Shown here one piece after another: positions 52,597-57,563 of a stretch of 64,000 bases of DNA. Source of the DNA: Mesocentrotus franciscanus (lineage: Eukaryota > Echinodermata > Echinoidea > Camarodonta > Strongylocentrotidae). The stretch is taken from assembly GCA_037976565.1 (NCBI GenBank), contig CP137670.1, positions 12,982,600 through 13,046,599 of the forward strand, in the 5' to 3' direction. Numbering within the stretch: position 1 is the first letter of the stretch; every line of letters begins with the position of its first letter. The notes under the pieces are model-generated. The model did not search any database. It saw only the letters and a program-made list of their open reading frames with translations, and was not told where the DNA came from. Position numbers and translations under genes: made by a program.

Positions 52597-55500
52597 CTTC
52601 TTCTTCCTTCTTCTTCTTCTTCTTCTTCCTTCTTCCTTCTTCTTCTTCCTTCTTCTTCTTCCTTCTTCTTCTTCTTCTTCTTCTTCTTGCTTGAATTTCC
52701 TCCCTCTCCCCCCCGCCCGTCTTTAGTTGTCGCTGGAAGGCTTCCACTGATGGAGCCAGGACAACCTCAAGAGGGAGAGCGTTCCACTGTTGAACAGTGC
52801 AAGGAAAGAAGGAGTGAATATGTTGCTCTGTTCGTGACTGCATTTGACTTCTTTTTTAATCAGGGCCATTTTTTTTTAAATCTAGCCCTTTAAACAATAT
52901 CTCATAAGAGGTGTTACATTGTACTTGACCCTTGATTATTACTGTATTATTATAAGTTAAAGTATTACCATCATCATCTACACCCTCATCATTATTATTA
53001 TTATTATTACTACAATCAAACCTCTCTACAGCGACCGCCCAAGGGAAACAAAAAATATGTTTGTTGTAGACAGGTGGTCTTTGTAGACAGGTTCCTTTTA
53101 ATAGTACATGTTTCGATGAGAAACCATTTTCAAGGGAAACAAAAAATGTGCTTGTTGTAGACAGGTGGTCACTAAAGCAGGTTTGACTGTATTACTTTTA
53201 TTTACATGTATATCACCATCATTTTTATTTTGTTTTATTACTACATGTATGTTTATTCTTAATAAATTACTTTTATTAATAACATTTTTTGTAGAAGTAT
53301 TTATCAACTATTATCACTATGTGTGTATAATCATTCTCATTATTATCATTATTAATATTATAATTATTATCAATTTATTATTATTATCATTATCATTTAT
53401 CATTACTACTACTAAATATAACTTTTATTTACATGTATACATGTATCGTCATCATTATAATTTTATTATTTTTTTGTTATATTATTTTTATAACTTATAA
53501 TTATCATCATTATTAAGAGCACAGAGTATATCCAGGGCAACAGTCACAGGCATGTTCAAGTTTGCCTTCTTAGCAGATTGGGCTTAGAATAACAATCAAA
53601 TTAACACTTAGTGATAGGTCATTGATTACCAAAGGCTATTAGCCTTTGGTAATCAATGACCTATCACAGTATAATGAGCATTAGACTTTGACATGGGAAA
53701 GCTTCAAAGCCATCTCTGCATCTCTGGATCTCTCCAGTATTTGCAGATAGTGCCAGCAGTGCACCATGAAATTAAAGGAAGTCCATCCAGATATTCAGGC
53801 GGTTTTAACCCTTCCTGAACACAATTTATTTTTAGGCCTAAAATGATCACATATTGTCCATCAAATTGGCAACAGTAATATTCTTCTTTTATAGCTAGAT
53901 TGTTTTAATGAGTTGTAAAGTCTCTGAAAACAATACGTGGGCGGGAATGGTATCGAAAAGTTGCCAATTTTGATCGAAAAAGAACGATTTTAAATTTTCA
54001 ACGTGTTGCCAATTTAAGGATTTTAAAGCACCTTTTCCTTTTTTAAATTCCTGACATAATGTGAGATAGTCATGAAACATTAAAAATGGATGCACTGATG
54101 CAGCATGTGTATTGTGTAGAAATATTTGCCCTTTCTACTCATGCATCTGGCATAATTTTTAGGGGTCTGAATCAAAAGTTATGGAGCCAAACCACAAAAT
54201 GTGGAATGATATTATTTTTAAAAAATAAGATGTTTTTACATGATACTGTACACTACATACATGTACAGTGGTTACAAGCACATGTGGGACCTACAGAACA
54301 TCAAAGTCTATACAGATCAGGGTGGTATTATAATTATTCTGAAAATATATTGTTTTGCATCTTTCTTGATGGTAAAACAATATCAATTATAATGAATTAG
54401 GAGTCTTTGGTTATTAATATGTTGACTTACATGTATATTGCAGAGTGTACATGTGAATGTCAATTGTGACAATTAATTATTTTATAGTATTGAATTTAAT
54501 GCAGTGCAATTATTTTTCTTGGGGCAGCTTTAAGTCTTGTCTTCAAAGCTGTCCCCATTCATATTATAAGATACATGTAGTCATTCTAATGTTACATGTA
54601 TGTTTTACATCTTTTATACACTGTTTTTTTCTTTCCTGATAGTGATACTGAGTGTTTAGTTTATCATCTGTCTTTTATTGCAAATTTTAGAACTTTTCAA
54701 AACTCAAATCAATGCTCTTTCTCGGCTAATAATAACCCTCTCATTTCAGTTTCAGTTTCCCATGCACTGTACATTGTACATTGTGATTGTGTTTCACAAT
54801 GGCATGATGTATTTTAGAGGCTGCATCAATTAATTACATGTCCATAATTATGACACTCAAATCATTTCCTTTTGCAATATCAGTATACAATGTATGAAGA
54901 AATACATAGTTAAGTTTACAAAATTACAGTAGTGCGCGTTGTATACCTGTACAGTTGTACATGTACATGTGTACATGTGTTCATTGTATGCAGTACAGTG
55001 TGTGTTGTCTTGTTTGTTGAAAATGTTTGGCCCAAATTCACAAAGGAGGTTTAACTTAACCCATGGTTTAAACCCTCATTTCCATAACCCATAGTTTAAA
55101 ATTTAGCGCAAAATAAGCGTACCTTGCCTTGCGCGCGTCTAATATTGGACCTCTGACTGTGTCGCGCTTATTTTGAGCTAATTTTAGACCATGGGAAATG
55201 TAAATGAAGATTTAAACCATGGTTAAATTTAAACCTCCTTTGTGAATTCGGGCCATTGTGTTTAGGGGGAGGGGGGCACATGAAGACACAGACTCTAATT
55301 TGATTTAATTTTTTGTTACTTTACCACAACCCCTAAAGTCTTTTGCAGAGCCTAGCTCTGTCAGTCTTTGGCTGTGCCAAATAAGAGCAGCTAGCTGTCA
55401 GCCTAGTCTCGCAGTGCAGACACCGTTATGCAGAGCAACTGAAATTGCAAAGGGTTTGTGCTTCCTAACTAAGTTTCAACAGAGTTACTGAGCTGAGTTT

Positions 55501-56965
55501 GGGTAAAATCCGTCATGAGGCATGGTAAAATTAATAAGTATATTTGTATCTTTCCTGACATGACATTCAAAATAATTCAGATTTGCTATGGTAACTTGAA
55601 CCTTTGTGATAAAGTTTAGACTTATAATTATGTGAGAAAAAAAAAAGACAATTTTAGGGGTGGTTTTTAAAGAGGATATTCAACACATGCACGTATTGTA
55701 ATTTTCTTGAAAGATTAATATGTTTACCTCCTTTTAACAAAACACTTTTGGTTTGGAATCGCATCGCTAACATGATTTTTGCTGGTACGTCTATATTAAA
55801 CTTCAAGAATAAGACTCTTAAGGTCATGAATAAGTGATTTCAATTTTGACTGAAGAAGTTGCTAATAGTGACAATATAAGTCAATAGTTGGCAATTATAA
55901 ATCGCAGGAAATGTAATCACTTAAACCTTGACTAAATTAAGTTGTACAATATATGCTTTTATAGGTCAATAATGACAATTGATATCTCTCTCTCACTTCC
56001 ACCAAATTTCAATCAAACTTCAGGAAGTTTGACCGTAATGAGGATCTGAGACGGAAGATACCCGGTACATGTACATACATGTACATGTACATGTAGTACA
56101 GTCAAACCTGTCTATAGCGACCGCCCACGGGAAACACAAAAAGTGGTCTTTGTAGACAGGTTCCTTTAGTACATTTTTCAATGAGAAACCATTTTCGAGG
56201 GAAACAACAAATGTGGTCTTTGTAGACAGGTGGTCACTAAAGCAGGTTTGACTGTACAGTACATGTACATGTACTGTAGCTGTACAGTACATACACATGT
56301 ACCCGTACATGTAAGTCTTAGATCCTCATTTTATGGTCGATAACGTCATGCAGGCGCACGCGCCCGCCTGAAACCCACCGTAGGTATGCACTTGTATTGT
56401 GCAGCGATTTGCAGTGAAACCTGTACGTGAGAAAGTGTATATTATAATGTCTTCGTTTTTAGGAGAAAATACTCCAAAAAAAGATAAGAAAATTGACACG
56501 AAACAGGTAAGAAAGATAACGACTTTTAAATCATGACCGTTATTTGAACAGTTGTTAAAGATTTACAGTAGTTGATTTTTGGTATATTATAGTAGGGTAC
56601 CTCCACGCCAGTCAAGGGTCCAAAGTATGGTCAGAGTTCTAAACTAGCACAAACTTCTACTCTCTGCAGCCCCCGCCCCCCCCCCTTCTTCTTCTTCTTC
56701 TTCCTCTCTCTCTCTCTCTCTCTCTCTCTGTTTCTCACTATCTACTTTTGTTATATCTTTCCAACATCCGCCATCCTATTATCTAAACCATCTTTTTTGT
56801 CTTCTTCTTCTATTTATTCATAATAACATTGTATAACTAGAACTTACCGTCGTCTACTGCACGTATGTACTGCCCATGTTGGCCCTTCTCCCCATGTAGG
56901 TTGAAGCCGTATCCATCGGATCCGCGTACCAGCGAGCACAGCCTCGGTTTCCCGGGTGCATCCAT
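17015..56965 (-). CDS. NHERF1: NHERF-type scaffold: one PDZ domain, acidic and EP-repeat linker, ezrin-binding tail; apparent frameshift in last exon
   Basis: Four coding exons on the minus strand: 56965-56848, 25661-25120, 23404-23099 and 17210-17015. Junction phases are 1, 0 and 0, all with canonical splice sites. Residues about 7-88 form a PDZ domain starting [20 protein letters not shown] (binding loop GYGF), very like PDZ1 of NHERF1. Residues about 90-220 are linker with long acidic runs; exon 3 has five REPTPEP repeats; the last residues fit the ERM-binding and C-terminal PDZ-ligand tail of NHERF1. NHERF proteins link membrane transporters and receptors to ezrin/radixin/moesin under the apical membrane. 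Vertebrate NHERF1 has two PDZ domains in about 358 residues; this one has a single PDZ in about 386. As written, the frame ends early at 17055-17057; the conserved tail needs a one-base shift. Confidence 0.92.
17520..17960. repeat. Dispersed repeat with two approximately 125-bp subunits and AGGTCAAAGGTCA motifs
   Basis: The block aactcaagacatgtatgtat, cttgc.gagccaatgaactg, then gaggtcaaag.tcaaagg occurs twice (about 17580 and 17730), followed by gcggaggcatca and cgactgcgtgcagtcgaag. Typical of high-copy marine invertebrate repeats; it lies in NHERF intron 3. Confidence 0.6.
17961..18770. other. NHERF intron 3, no exon recognised
   Basis: Unremarkable AT-rich intron. A + strand frame of 161 codons (17911-18396) has no recognisable domain and starts inside a repeat, so I do not call it a gene. 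Confidence 0.5.
18774..19160. mobile_element. Composite element: half of the GGTATAGACCAG MITE plus a 3' extension, copy 1
   Basis: The first 210 bp (gagttctggtcatgcaattg, gcaaggttctggaatcatca, cacagaaagatgtatatgg) are the reverse of the right half of the GGTATAGACCAG family. Then comes ctacacaaacatgtggcata through ttcacctctccccagaactc. The whole arrangement recurs at 34135-34552, so it was mobilised as a unit or duplicated. Confidence 0.75.
19511..19685. mobile_element. MITE, GTGCACC...GGTGCGC family, copy 1
   Basis: The left arm aacgttcgtgtgcaccttag pairs with the right arm aggtgcgcacgatc. Central sequence includes aaatacatgatcagctgacc. Sister copy at 24925-25100. Confidence 0.65.
19686..20590. 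other. NHERF intron 3, no gene recognised
   Basis: AT-rich, with no clear repeat boundaries and no plausible exon. Confidence 0.45.
20593..20840. mobile_element. TACAGTTAAC-family MITE
   Basis: Begins tacagttaacagctaaattg, has the family interior (caagaatgagaggtggactg, gccacattctcaagaaac) and ends gggtatgaataattcagtt. Related to 7308-7538. Confidence 0.75.
20890..21570. mobile_element. Complex palindromic element with two inverted-repeat pairs
   Basis: Inner palindrome 20915-21090: tctagcaaaaactatgagtt pairs with aactcatagtttgctaga, and aaatttatatcaaattta with its complement. A second pair links 21091-21119 (cattgtatatctgttttata) with 21538-21570 (ends aaaacaaatatacaatg). Non-coding. Confidence 0.65.
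22299..22472. mobile_element. 174-bp palindromic MITE
   Basis: Arms of about 75 bp: acaaataatacacatg, cgttatgcgatgcagcgc and cgggtattgacaatggca pair with attgcaccgtagtgaatacc, gcgctgcatcgac and gtgtattatttgta. CpG-rich relative to its surroundings. The short frame across it is not protein-like. Confidence 0.75.
22545..22868. repeat. Dispersed repeat, inverted copy at 35568-35892
   Basis: Contains gacattgcctcagattctga, ggtcagtcaggaatcccatg and aaaatgagtatagtaaaact, all found in reverse complement at 35568-35892, about 13 kb away. About 325 bp; class unknown. Confidence 0.75.
23099..23404 (-). CDS. NHERF1: NHERF exon 3: proline-glutamate repeat linker
   Basis: Acceptor tttacaatcag, donor gtaggt. 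102 codons in phase 0 at both ends. It starts [20 protein letters not shown] and contains five near-identical eight-residue units REPTPEPV, a 24-bp coding minisatellite, before ending in [10 protein letters not shown]. It is likely an extended, disordered linker. The unit number may vary between alleles. Confidence 0.9.
23490..23825. mobile_element. GGTATAGACCAG-family MITE, copy in NHERF intron 2
   Basis: Begins ttggtatagaccaggtttga and ends accagaactggtctatacct. The body has aacgcccccctctcaa, aatacgtgatgatacaaatt and gatgattccagaaccttgca. A slightly shortened copy of the approximately 398-bp element at 42443-42840. Confidence 0.85.
24237..24515 (+). mobile_element. tRNA-derived SINE
   Basis: The tRNA-like head has A-box-like tggtctagtggataagtc and B-box ggttcaagtcc near 24290. 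Then follow the common body (gtcctttggcaaga.gttaat, gccactctccacccaggtg) and the tail ggcgctatataaatatccat with an attattatt microsatellite. Located in NHERF intron 2. Related copies: 39208, 43664 and 50683. Confidence 0.88.
24600..24650. repeat. Interstitial CCCTAA-like tract
   Basis: Imperfect run of aaccctaaccctaa units. Similar to the metazoan telomere repeat TTAGGG, but short and degenerate. Another is at 25936-25960. Confidence 0.75.
24925..25100. mobile_element. MITE, GTGCACC...GGTGC family, copy 2, abutting the NHERF exon 2 donor
   Basis: Left ttagagacgttttgcagcaa and gttcatgtgcacc; right ggggtgcaagaacgc and actgcggaacgtccttaag. It ends about 20 bp from the exon 2 donor (25119). Sister copy at 19511-19685. 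Confidence 0.7.
25120..25661 (-). CDS. NHERF1: NHERF exon 2: second half of PDZ domain and acidic linker
   Basis: The acceptor is a pyrimidine-rich stretch ending gccttgtag; the donor gtgagt starts at 25119. Two bases complete the split Gly codon, followed by 180 codons. It begins [20 protein letters not shown] and continues through the beta-strand LLVVDRE, closing the PDZ fold. The rest is low-complexity linker with EEEEEEE and [11 protein letters not shown]. No second PDZ is present. A MITE (24925-25100) ends about 20 bp past the donor. Confidence 0.95.
25936..25962. repeat. Interstitial CCCTAA tract
   Basis: Three to four near-perfect aaccct units, the second such tract within NHERF introns. 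Confidence 0.8.
25973..26195. mobile_element. CAGTCAAACCTG-family MITE fragments in tandem
   Basis: One right-half copy ends aaagcaggtttgactg (about 26082) and is followed by a second diverged right end (acaggtagtcgctaaggctg). Both left ends are missing. Confidence 0.7.
26196..28670. other. NHERF intron 1, no exon recognised
   Basis: AT-rich intron. Diverged pieces of the CAGTCAAACCTG family are recognisable at about 26813-26875 (gccaccctagggaaacagg) and 27408-27452 (cactatagagagtaggccgc). No PDZ-like or other coding segment is seen. Confidence 0.45.
28678..28772 (+). mobile_element. SINE/LINE tail fragment
   Basis: The sequence aagcgctttgagagggcctt, then aaaagcgctatatacatg and a short attattatt tract, is the 3' tail type seen in the SINE at 24237. 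No head is present. Confidence 0.55.
29046..29493. mobile_element. Inverted-repeat element with internal 22-bp tandem repeats
   Basis: Ends gggctcagttgcataactta and ttttatatgcaacaggccc are inverted. Inside, about twelve tandem copies of a unit like ttatgataccattgatggta plus ac occupy 29060-29370. A short acatgta-rich insertion interrupts the array at about 29273-29300. Confidence 0.8.
29575..29750 (-). mobile_element. tRNA-derived SINE, different tRNA head
   Basis: On the minus strand the head reads cggtagagcagtggtctcgt, then aatcaggaggtcctgggttcgaacc (B box), followed by tagtgccctttggtaag. This differs from the 24237-type SINE head. Confidence 0.7.
29911..30270. repeat. Tandem duplication of an approximately 181-bp unit
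   Basis: The block agcccttccagcatgcaatg through gcaatgggctgttc occurs at about 29962 and again at about 30143 with few differences. It is a recent local duplication in NHERF intron 1. Confidence 0.85.
30296..30476. mobile_element. CAGTCAAACCTG-family MITE, strongly diverged
   Basis: gtggtctttgtagacaggtt and the tail gtggccactgtaacagtttt identify it, but the ends are eroded. Confidence 0.55.
30897..30970. repeat. Four tandem TGGTCTAAATAAGTCTG units
   Basis: About four copies of an approximately 19-bp unit (tggtctaaataagtctg). Confidence 0.85.
31860..32278. repeat. Long polypyrimidine tract (CTT/CCT)n
   Basis: About 420 bp nearly all C/T on the + strand, with one gttgttgtt interruption. Translations are Ser/Leu/Phe or Glu/Arg runs and are not genes. 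Confidence 0.95.
32279..33450. other. NHERF intron 1, no gene recognised
   Basis: AT-rich, with acatgta simple repeats and a loose (attcattta)-like stretch at 33150-33330. Confidence 0.45.
33452..33682. mobile_element. TACAGTTAAC-family MITE
   Basis: Starts tacagttaataacagaatta plus ttcataccc and ends tgaatgatttagttgtaaac. It contains the reversed family interior (caaaggcctctattcaacta). A lone right end of the family follows at 33801-33830. Confidence 0.7.
33735..33935. repeat. Direct repeats flanking a MITE end
   Basis: The block atcatgtctggttggccttt, followed by ctttaaacta, is present at about 33748 and about 33900, on either side of the lone MITE end at 33801-33830. Confidence 0.7.
34135..34552. 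mobile_element. Composite element, copy 2 (see 18774-19160)
   Basis: Same order as copy 1: reversed half of the GGTATAGACCAG MITE, then acacaaacatgtggcataaa through cacctctccccagaactcaa. Confidence 0.75.
34561..34952. mobile_element. GGTATAGACCAG-family MITE, full length
   Basis: Starts tgtagaccagttttggaaac and ends ccagaactggtctatacctt plus taaa. About 390 bp, immediately beside composite copy 2 in the opposite orientation. Confidence 0.85.
35128..35539. mobile_element. MITE, GGGTGCGTTTATC family
   Basis: Left end gagggtgcgtttatcatcca with cagcgtttcc; right end aacgctgattctgag and ggtaaacgcaccc, inverted. The interior repeats gataaacgc. About 410 bp, non-coding. Confidence 0.8.
35568..35892. 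repeat. Dispersed repeat, inverted relative to 22545-22868
   Basis: Has actcattttccccaatagac, catgggattcctgactgacc and tctgaggcaa, the reverse complement of the copy at 22545. Confidence 0.75.
36399..36535. mobile_element. TACAGTTAAC-family MITE, 5' truncated
   Basis: aaggccctaattcaaccagt and cacctttcattcttgagtta identify it; the right end is eroded. Confidence 0.6.
36902..37251. mobile_element. MITE, GCCTGTCCTCATCAGCTC family, copy 1
   Basis: Left gggcctgtcctcatcagctc with gattgccaaataacccg; right gggctatttggcaatctcga with gctgatgaagaca. Inverted ends of about 35 bp. The interior has atcatcccaagatatcttgg. Confidence 0.85.
37668..38854. mobile_element. 1.19-kb inverted-end element with TATA target duplication
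   Basis: Left end caggcgcagcggagcacccc and right end ggggtgctccgctgggcctg are inverted and flanked by TATA on both sides (37664-37667, 38855-38858). No long frame. It contains an internal palindrome (38256-38445) and a direct repeat gctggatagggtagagtcag at about 38055 and 38563. Non-autonomous DNA transposon, class unknown. Confidence 0.85.
38256..38445. repeat. Nested palindrome built from CCTTTTAAGGCA motifs
   Basis: The left arm (gggacttttagatttgcacg, gtggacatccttttaaggca) pairs with the right arm (tgccttaaaaggatgtccac, cgtgcaaatctaaaagtccc). Each arm is about 85 bp around a gcagactg centre. It lies inside the TATA-flanked element. Confidence 0.85.
38932..39121. mobile_element. MITE, CAGGGCTTAAATT family
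   Basis: Ends cagggcttaaatt and aatttaaggcctg are inverted. The interior is rich in ggccttgg/ccaaggcc. 190 bp. Confidence 0.75.
39378..40126. mobile_element. Outer MITE, GGGTGTTTCACAAAGAC family
   Basis: Left end gggtgtttcacaaagaccaa; right end ctttgtgaaacactccc. The second inverted segment ttggacttaactatgacagg pairs with cctgccatagttaagtccaa. The right terminal repeat is split by the inner element at 39649-40104. Confidence 0.85.
39649..40104. mobile_element. Inner Harbinger-like MITE with TTA target duplication
   Basis: Ends gaccccgttctcattcactt and aagtgagtgagaacggggtc are perfect 20-bp-scale inverted repeats flanked by TTA (39646-39648, 40105-40107). A 3-bp TTA duplication is typical of PIF/Harbinger. 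The interior repeats gagcggtctaactaagac in both orientations. 456 bp, no transposase. Confidence 0.88.
40208..40480. other. CpG-rich patch, possible MITE
   Basis: Near 40310-40420 CpGs are frequent (acgcatgacgtggcgcccga). The flanks tcagagctaccaagt and acttggcatctctgg are weakly inverted, suggesting an old inverted-repeat element. Confidence 0.4.
41577..41634. repeat. Perfect 27-bp hairpin, 4-nt loop
   Basis: The left arm 41577-41603 (aaaatcgtattaaaccaggc then tgggctt), loop atag, and right arm 41608-41634 are perfect complements. Confidence 0.95.
41640..42440. other. NHERF intron 1, nothing recognised
   Basis: AT-rich sequence with acatgta simple repeats only. Confidence 0.45.
42443..42840. 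mobile_element. GGTATAGACCAG-family MITE, type copy with TTAAAGGTATA ends
   Basis: Begins ttaaaggtatactgtagacc and ends aactggtctatacctttaa. About 398 bp. TTAA at the ends suggests TTAA-targeting (Kolobok or piggyBac-like) mobilisation, but the TTAA may be part of the terminal repeat. Confidence 0.88.
43373..43562. mobile_element. GGTATAGACCAG-family half copy, reversed
   Basis: Reverse complement of the left half: ccggatcgatatgataattt through gagaggggcgtttctaaaac and tggtctttacctttta. Confidence 0.8.
43664..43772 (+). mobile_element. tRNA-derived SINE head, truncated by a MITE
   Basis: gtgttgtggtctaggccct, gtacgggttcaaatccc (B box), then ggcactaatgtccttcggca and a break at gttaatctta, where a related copy of the inner Harbinger-like element begins. 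Confidence 0.8.
43773..43960. mobile_element. Partial Harbinger-like MITE inserted in a SINE
   Basis: Starts gaccccattctcattcactt right after tctta in the SINE body and carries tccaggctagac and gagctagaccgctc. The left end matches the 39649-40104 element; the right end is lost. Confidence 0.7.
44619..44628. promoter_or_regulatory. GTCACGTGAC palindrome (E-box/CLEAR-like)
   Basis: Perfect ten-base palindrome in NHERF intron 1. It matches the MiT/TFE CLEAR consensus, but ten bases can occur by chance. Confidence 0.3.
44940..46440. repeat. Diverged tandem array of approximately 130-150-bp units, split by an insertion
   Basis: About eight or nine units, each with a tttttcaggtgtg-like start, a ctcaaagcactt segment, tcttcgatttcacagtgcac, a gcggccttatgaaataacc-like segment, ccagggtat and agcttccag. 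Interrupted at about 45737-46119 by another element. Non-coding. Confidence 0.85.
45737..46119. mobile_element. Element inserted in the tandem array, TAGGTTCAC ends
   Basis: Ends taggttcac and gtgaaccta are inverted. The interior includes taaacttcaaagttatcatg and its approximate reverse (aacttcaagggttctcaaac). About 380 bp. Confidence 0.7.
46450..47420. other. NHERF intron 1, nothing recognised
   Basis: AT-rich. A 90-codon + frame (46594-46866) has no recognisable domain. Confidence 0.4.
47430..48020. mobile_element. Inverted-end element, TAAAGGGAAATCCAACC family
   Basis: Left taaagggaaatccaaccttg and right caagggttggattgctcttt plus a are inverted. Interior cagaaaattcagagaagaat. About 590 bp. 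Diverged relatives at 51236-51662, and right ends near 43030-43100 and 26755-26822. Confidence 0.7.
48380..48500. repeat. Dispersed repeat, also at 53805-53880 and (reversed) 9745-9830
   Basis: ttaaccctttcagaacagga, tttatttttag and aaattggcaacaa are shared among the three places. Confidence 0.6.
48750..49031. mobile_element. MITE, GCCTGTCCTCATCAGCTC family, copy 2
   Basis: Ends aggcctgtcctcaacagctc and gagctgatgaagacaggcct are inverted. The central block ccgagatatcttgggatgat is shared with 36902-37251. Confidence 0.85.
49282..49470. mobile_element. CAGTCAAACCTG-family MITE
   Basis: Begins tacagtgaaacctgtctagt and ends gaaggtttcagtgta. Body aaagaccgcccaagggagac. Confidence 0.85.
49471..50680. 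other. NHERF intron 1, nothing recognised
   Basis: No gene or clear repeat. Short frames here lack domains. Confidence 0.4.
50683..50990 (+). mobile_element. tRNA-derived SINE
   Basis: Head gtgttgtggtctagtggata, B box ggggttcgaatccc, body ggtcctttggcaagtgatta, then a diverged 3' part ending in attattatcatt. Related to 24237-24515. Confidence 0.85.
51236..51662. mobile_element. Diverged relative of the AAAGGGAAATCCAACC element
   Basis: Starts aaagggccatccaaccctca; interior gtatgaaagcagaaaaatga; 3' part tttctctcatatttctactt then caattcccccttaag. Confidence 0.55.
51690..51862. repeat. Tandem duplication of an approximately 88-bp unit
   Basis: accagaacttcactttaatt through atgatgtcaagttacag is repeated immediately with accataacttcactttaat through atgatgtcaagttac. 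Confidence 0.85.
52151..52688. repeat. (CTT)n / (GAA)n microsatellite of about 540 bp
   Basis: About 125 uninterrupted ctt units to about 52528, then ctt with cta and ttcc variants to 52688. It directly adjoins a LINE 3' end. Poly-Phe and poly-Glu translations are artefacts. Confidence 0.98.
52720..52843 (-). mobile_element. LINE reverse-transcriptase C-terminal fragment
   Basis: The minus-strand frame reads [20 protein letters not shown] and then [18 protein letters not shown]...WN.LP is the conserved end of many non-LTR reverse transcriptases. It runs straight into the (GAA)n tract, which is probably the element's 3' tail expanded. Confidence 0.8.
53011..53191. mobile_element. CAGTCAAACCTG-family MITE
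   Basis: tacaatcaaacctctctaca to gcaggtttgactgta, body gcgaccgcccaagggaaaca. Confidence 0.88.
53195..53515. repeat. ATT/ATC-rich simple sequence
   Basis: Imperfect attatt and atcatt triplets. The open frame is low complexity. Confidence 0.75.
53611..53667. repeat. Perfect 27-bp hairpin, 3-nt loop
   Basis: Left arm 53611-53637 (gtgataggtcattgattacc then aaaggct), loop att, right arm 53641-53667, perfectly complementary. Confidence 0.95.
53900..55020. other. NHERF intron 1, nothing recognised
   Basis: AT-rich with acatgta repeats. No exon or clear transposon. Confidence 0.4.
55030..55256. mobile_element. MITE, GGCCCAAATTCACAAAGGAGG family
   Basis: Left ggcccaaattcacaaaggag plus gtttaa; right ttaaacctcctttgtgaatt plus cgggcc. 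Second inner pair taacccatggtttaa / ttaaaccatggttaa. 227 bp. Confidence 0.88.
56097..56256. mobile_element. CAGTCAAACCTG-family MITE flanked by acatgta repeats
   Basis: tacagtcaaacctgtctata to gcaggtttgactgta, set inside tacatgtacatgta simple sequence on both sides. Confidence 0.9.
56447..56506 (+). CDS. Possible first coding exon of an unknown + strand gene
   Basis: ATG followed by 20 codons ([10 protein letters not shown] then [10 protein letters not shown]), ending at cag and a near-consensus donor gtaagaaag. The upstream 100 bp is CpG-richer (caggcgcacgcgcccgcctg). I do not recognise the peptide and found no second exon to the right. It would lie antisense inside NHERF intron 1. A chance ATG with a donor is quite possible. 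Confidence 0.25.
56675..56731. repeat. C-rich run, CTT and CT microsatellite
   Basis: ccccccccc, then ttcttcttc, then (ct)n, about 110 bp inside NHERF intron 1 near exon 1. Confidence 0.9.
56848..56965 (-). CDS. NHERF1: NHERF exon 1: start codon and first half of PDZ domain
   Basis: ATG at 56965-56963, then 39 codons plus one base, ending in donor gtaagt (56847-56842). It encodes [20 protein letters not shown] and then [20 protein letters not shown], the last Gly codon being split across the junction. The context ccaaaATGG is a good eukaryotic start. The exon lies about 31 kb from exon 2. Confidence 0.95.
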
Positions 56966-57300
56966 TTTGGTTTTTCCTCTTCGCGTTCGAAACCCCCTCC
57001 TTTAAATCACCTTTTCAGCAAAATTCCCGAAATGACACCACCTATGCTCCACCTGGCAATAATCCTGTGGTATTTTTCTCAGACGGGGTACGCTTGGTCT
57101 CCGATTTTGCGAGAAATTAATGGCAGAAAAAGTGGTTGGAATGATGCAGATCGGTATTACTCCCTACGTTACGCAAAACACTCGCTAGCAGGTGTATCGG
57201 TCCCACATACACAAATTGCATGCAGCTATAGCGTTGCTGCCTAATCAATTATCATTGTACGTAACATAATGGTGCTCTGTGTATTGGAGGGCAATGTACA
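56966..57300 (-). promoter_or_regulatory. Presumed NHERF 5' UTR and proximal promoter side
   Basis: The sequence immediately upstream of the NHERF start codon on the minus strand. I see no clear TATA box or initiator; the assignment rests on position only. A 70-codon + frame here has no recognisable domain. Confidence 0.4.
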
Positions 57301-57519
57301 CTTTTGGTCACATGACCTCGAAAAGCCAAAAACAAACTATTATGGGCGTACACGCTTTGGCATACCTATAGACTGGCGAATGCGTGGACGGACGGAGTGA
57401 GTGATAACTTTGTGAGGAACGCCCTATTTATAAGTTGATGAGCGAAAATAGAGCTGGACGAGAACTACACCTTGAATCATTTGATGAATAATTGAACAAA
57501 CCTTTCACTATGACTAGAC

Positions 57520-57528
57520 TCTCTCTCT

Positions 57529-57560
<32 letters not shown>

Positions 57561-57563
57561 GTC
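57520..57563. repeat. (CT)n microsatellite
   Basis: [24 protein letters not shown] run upstream of NHERF. Confidence 0.95.

Noticed and set aside
52103..52843. 246-codon poly-Glu frame and 193-codon poly-Phe frame
   Set aside because: Translations of the (CTT)n tract. Only the first approximately 40 residues of the minus frame are meaningful, as a LINE remnant.
57032..57244. 70-codon + frame with a hydrophobic start, just upstream of NHERF
   Set aside because: It overlaps the presumed NHERF 5' UTR/promoter on the other strand and has no recognisable domain.
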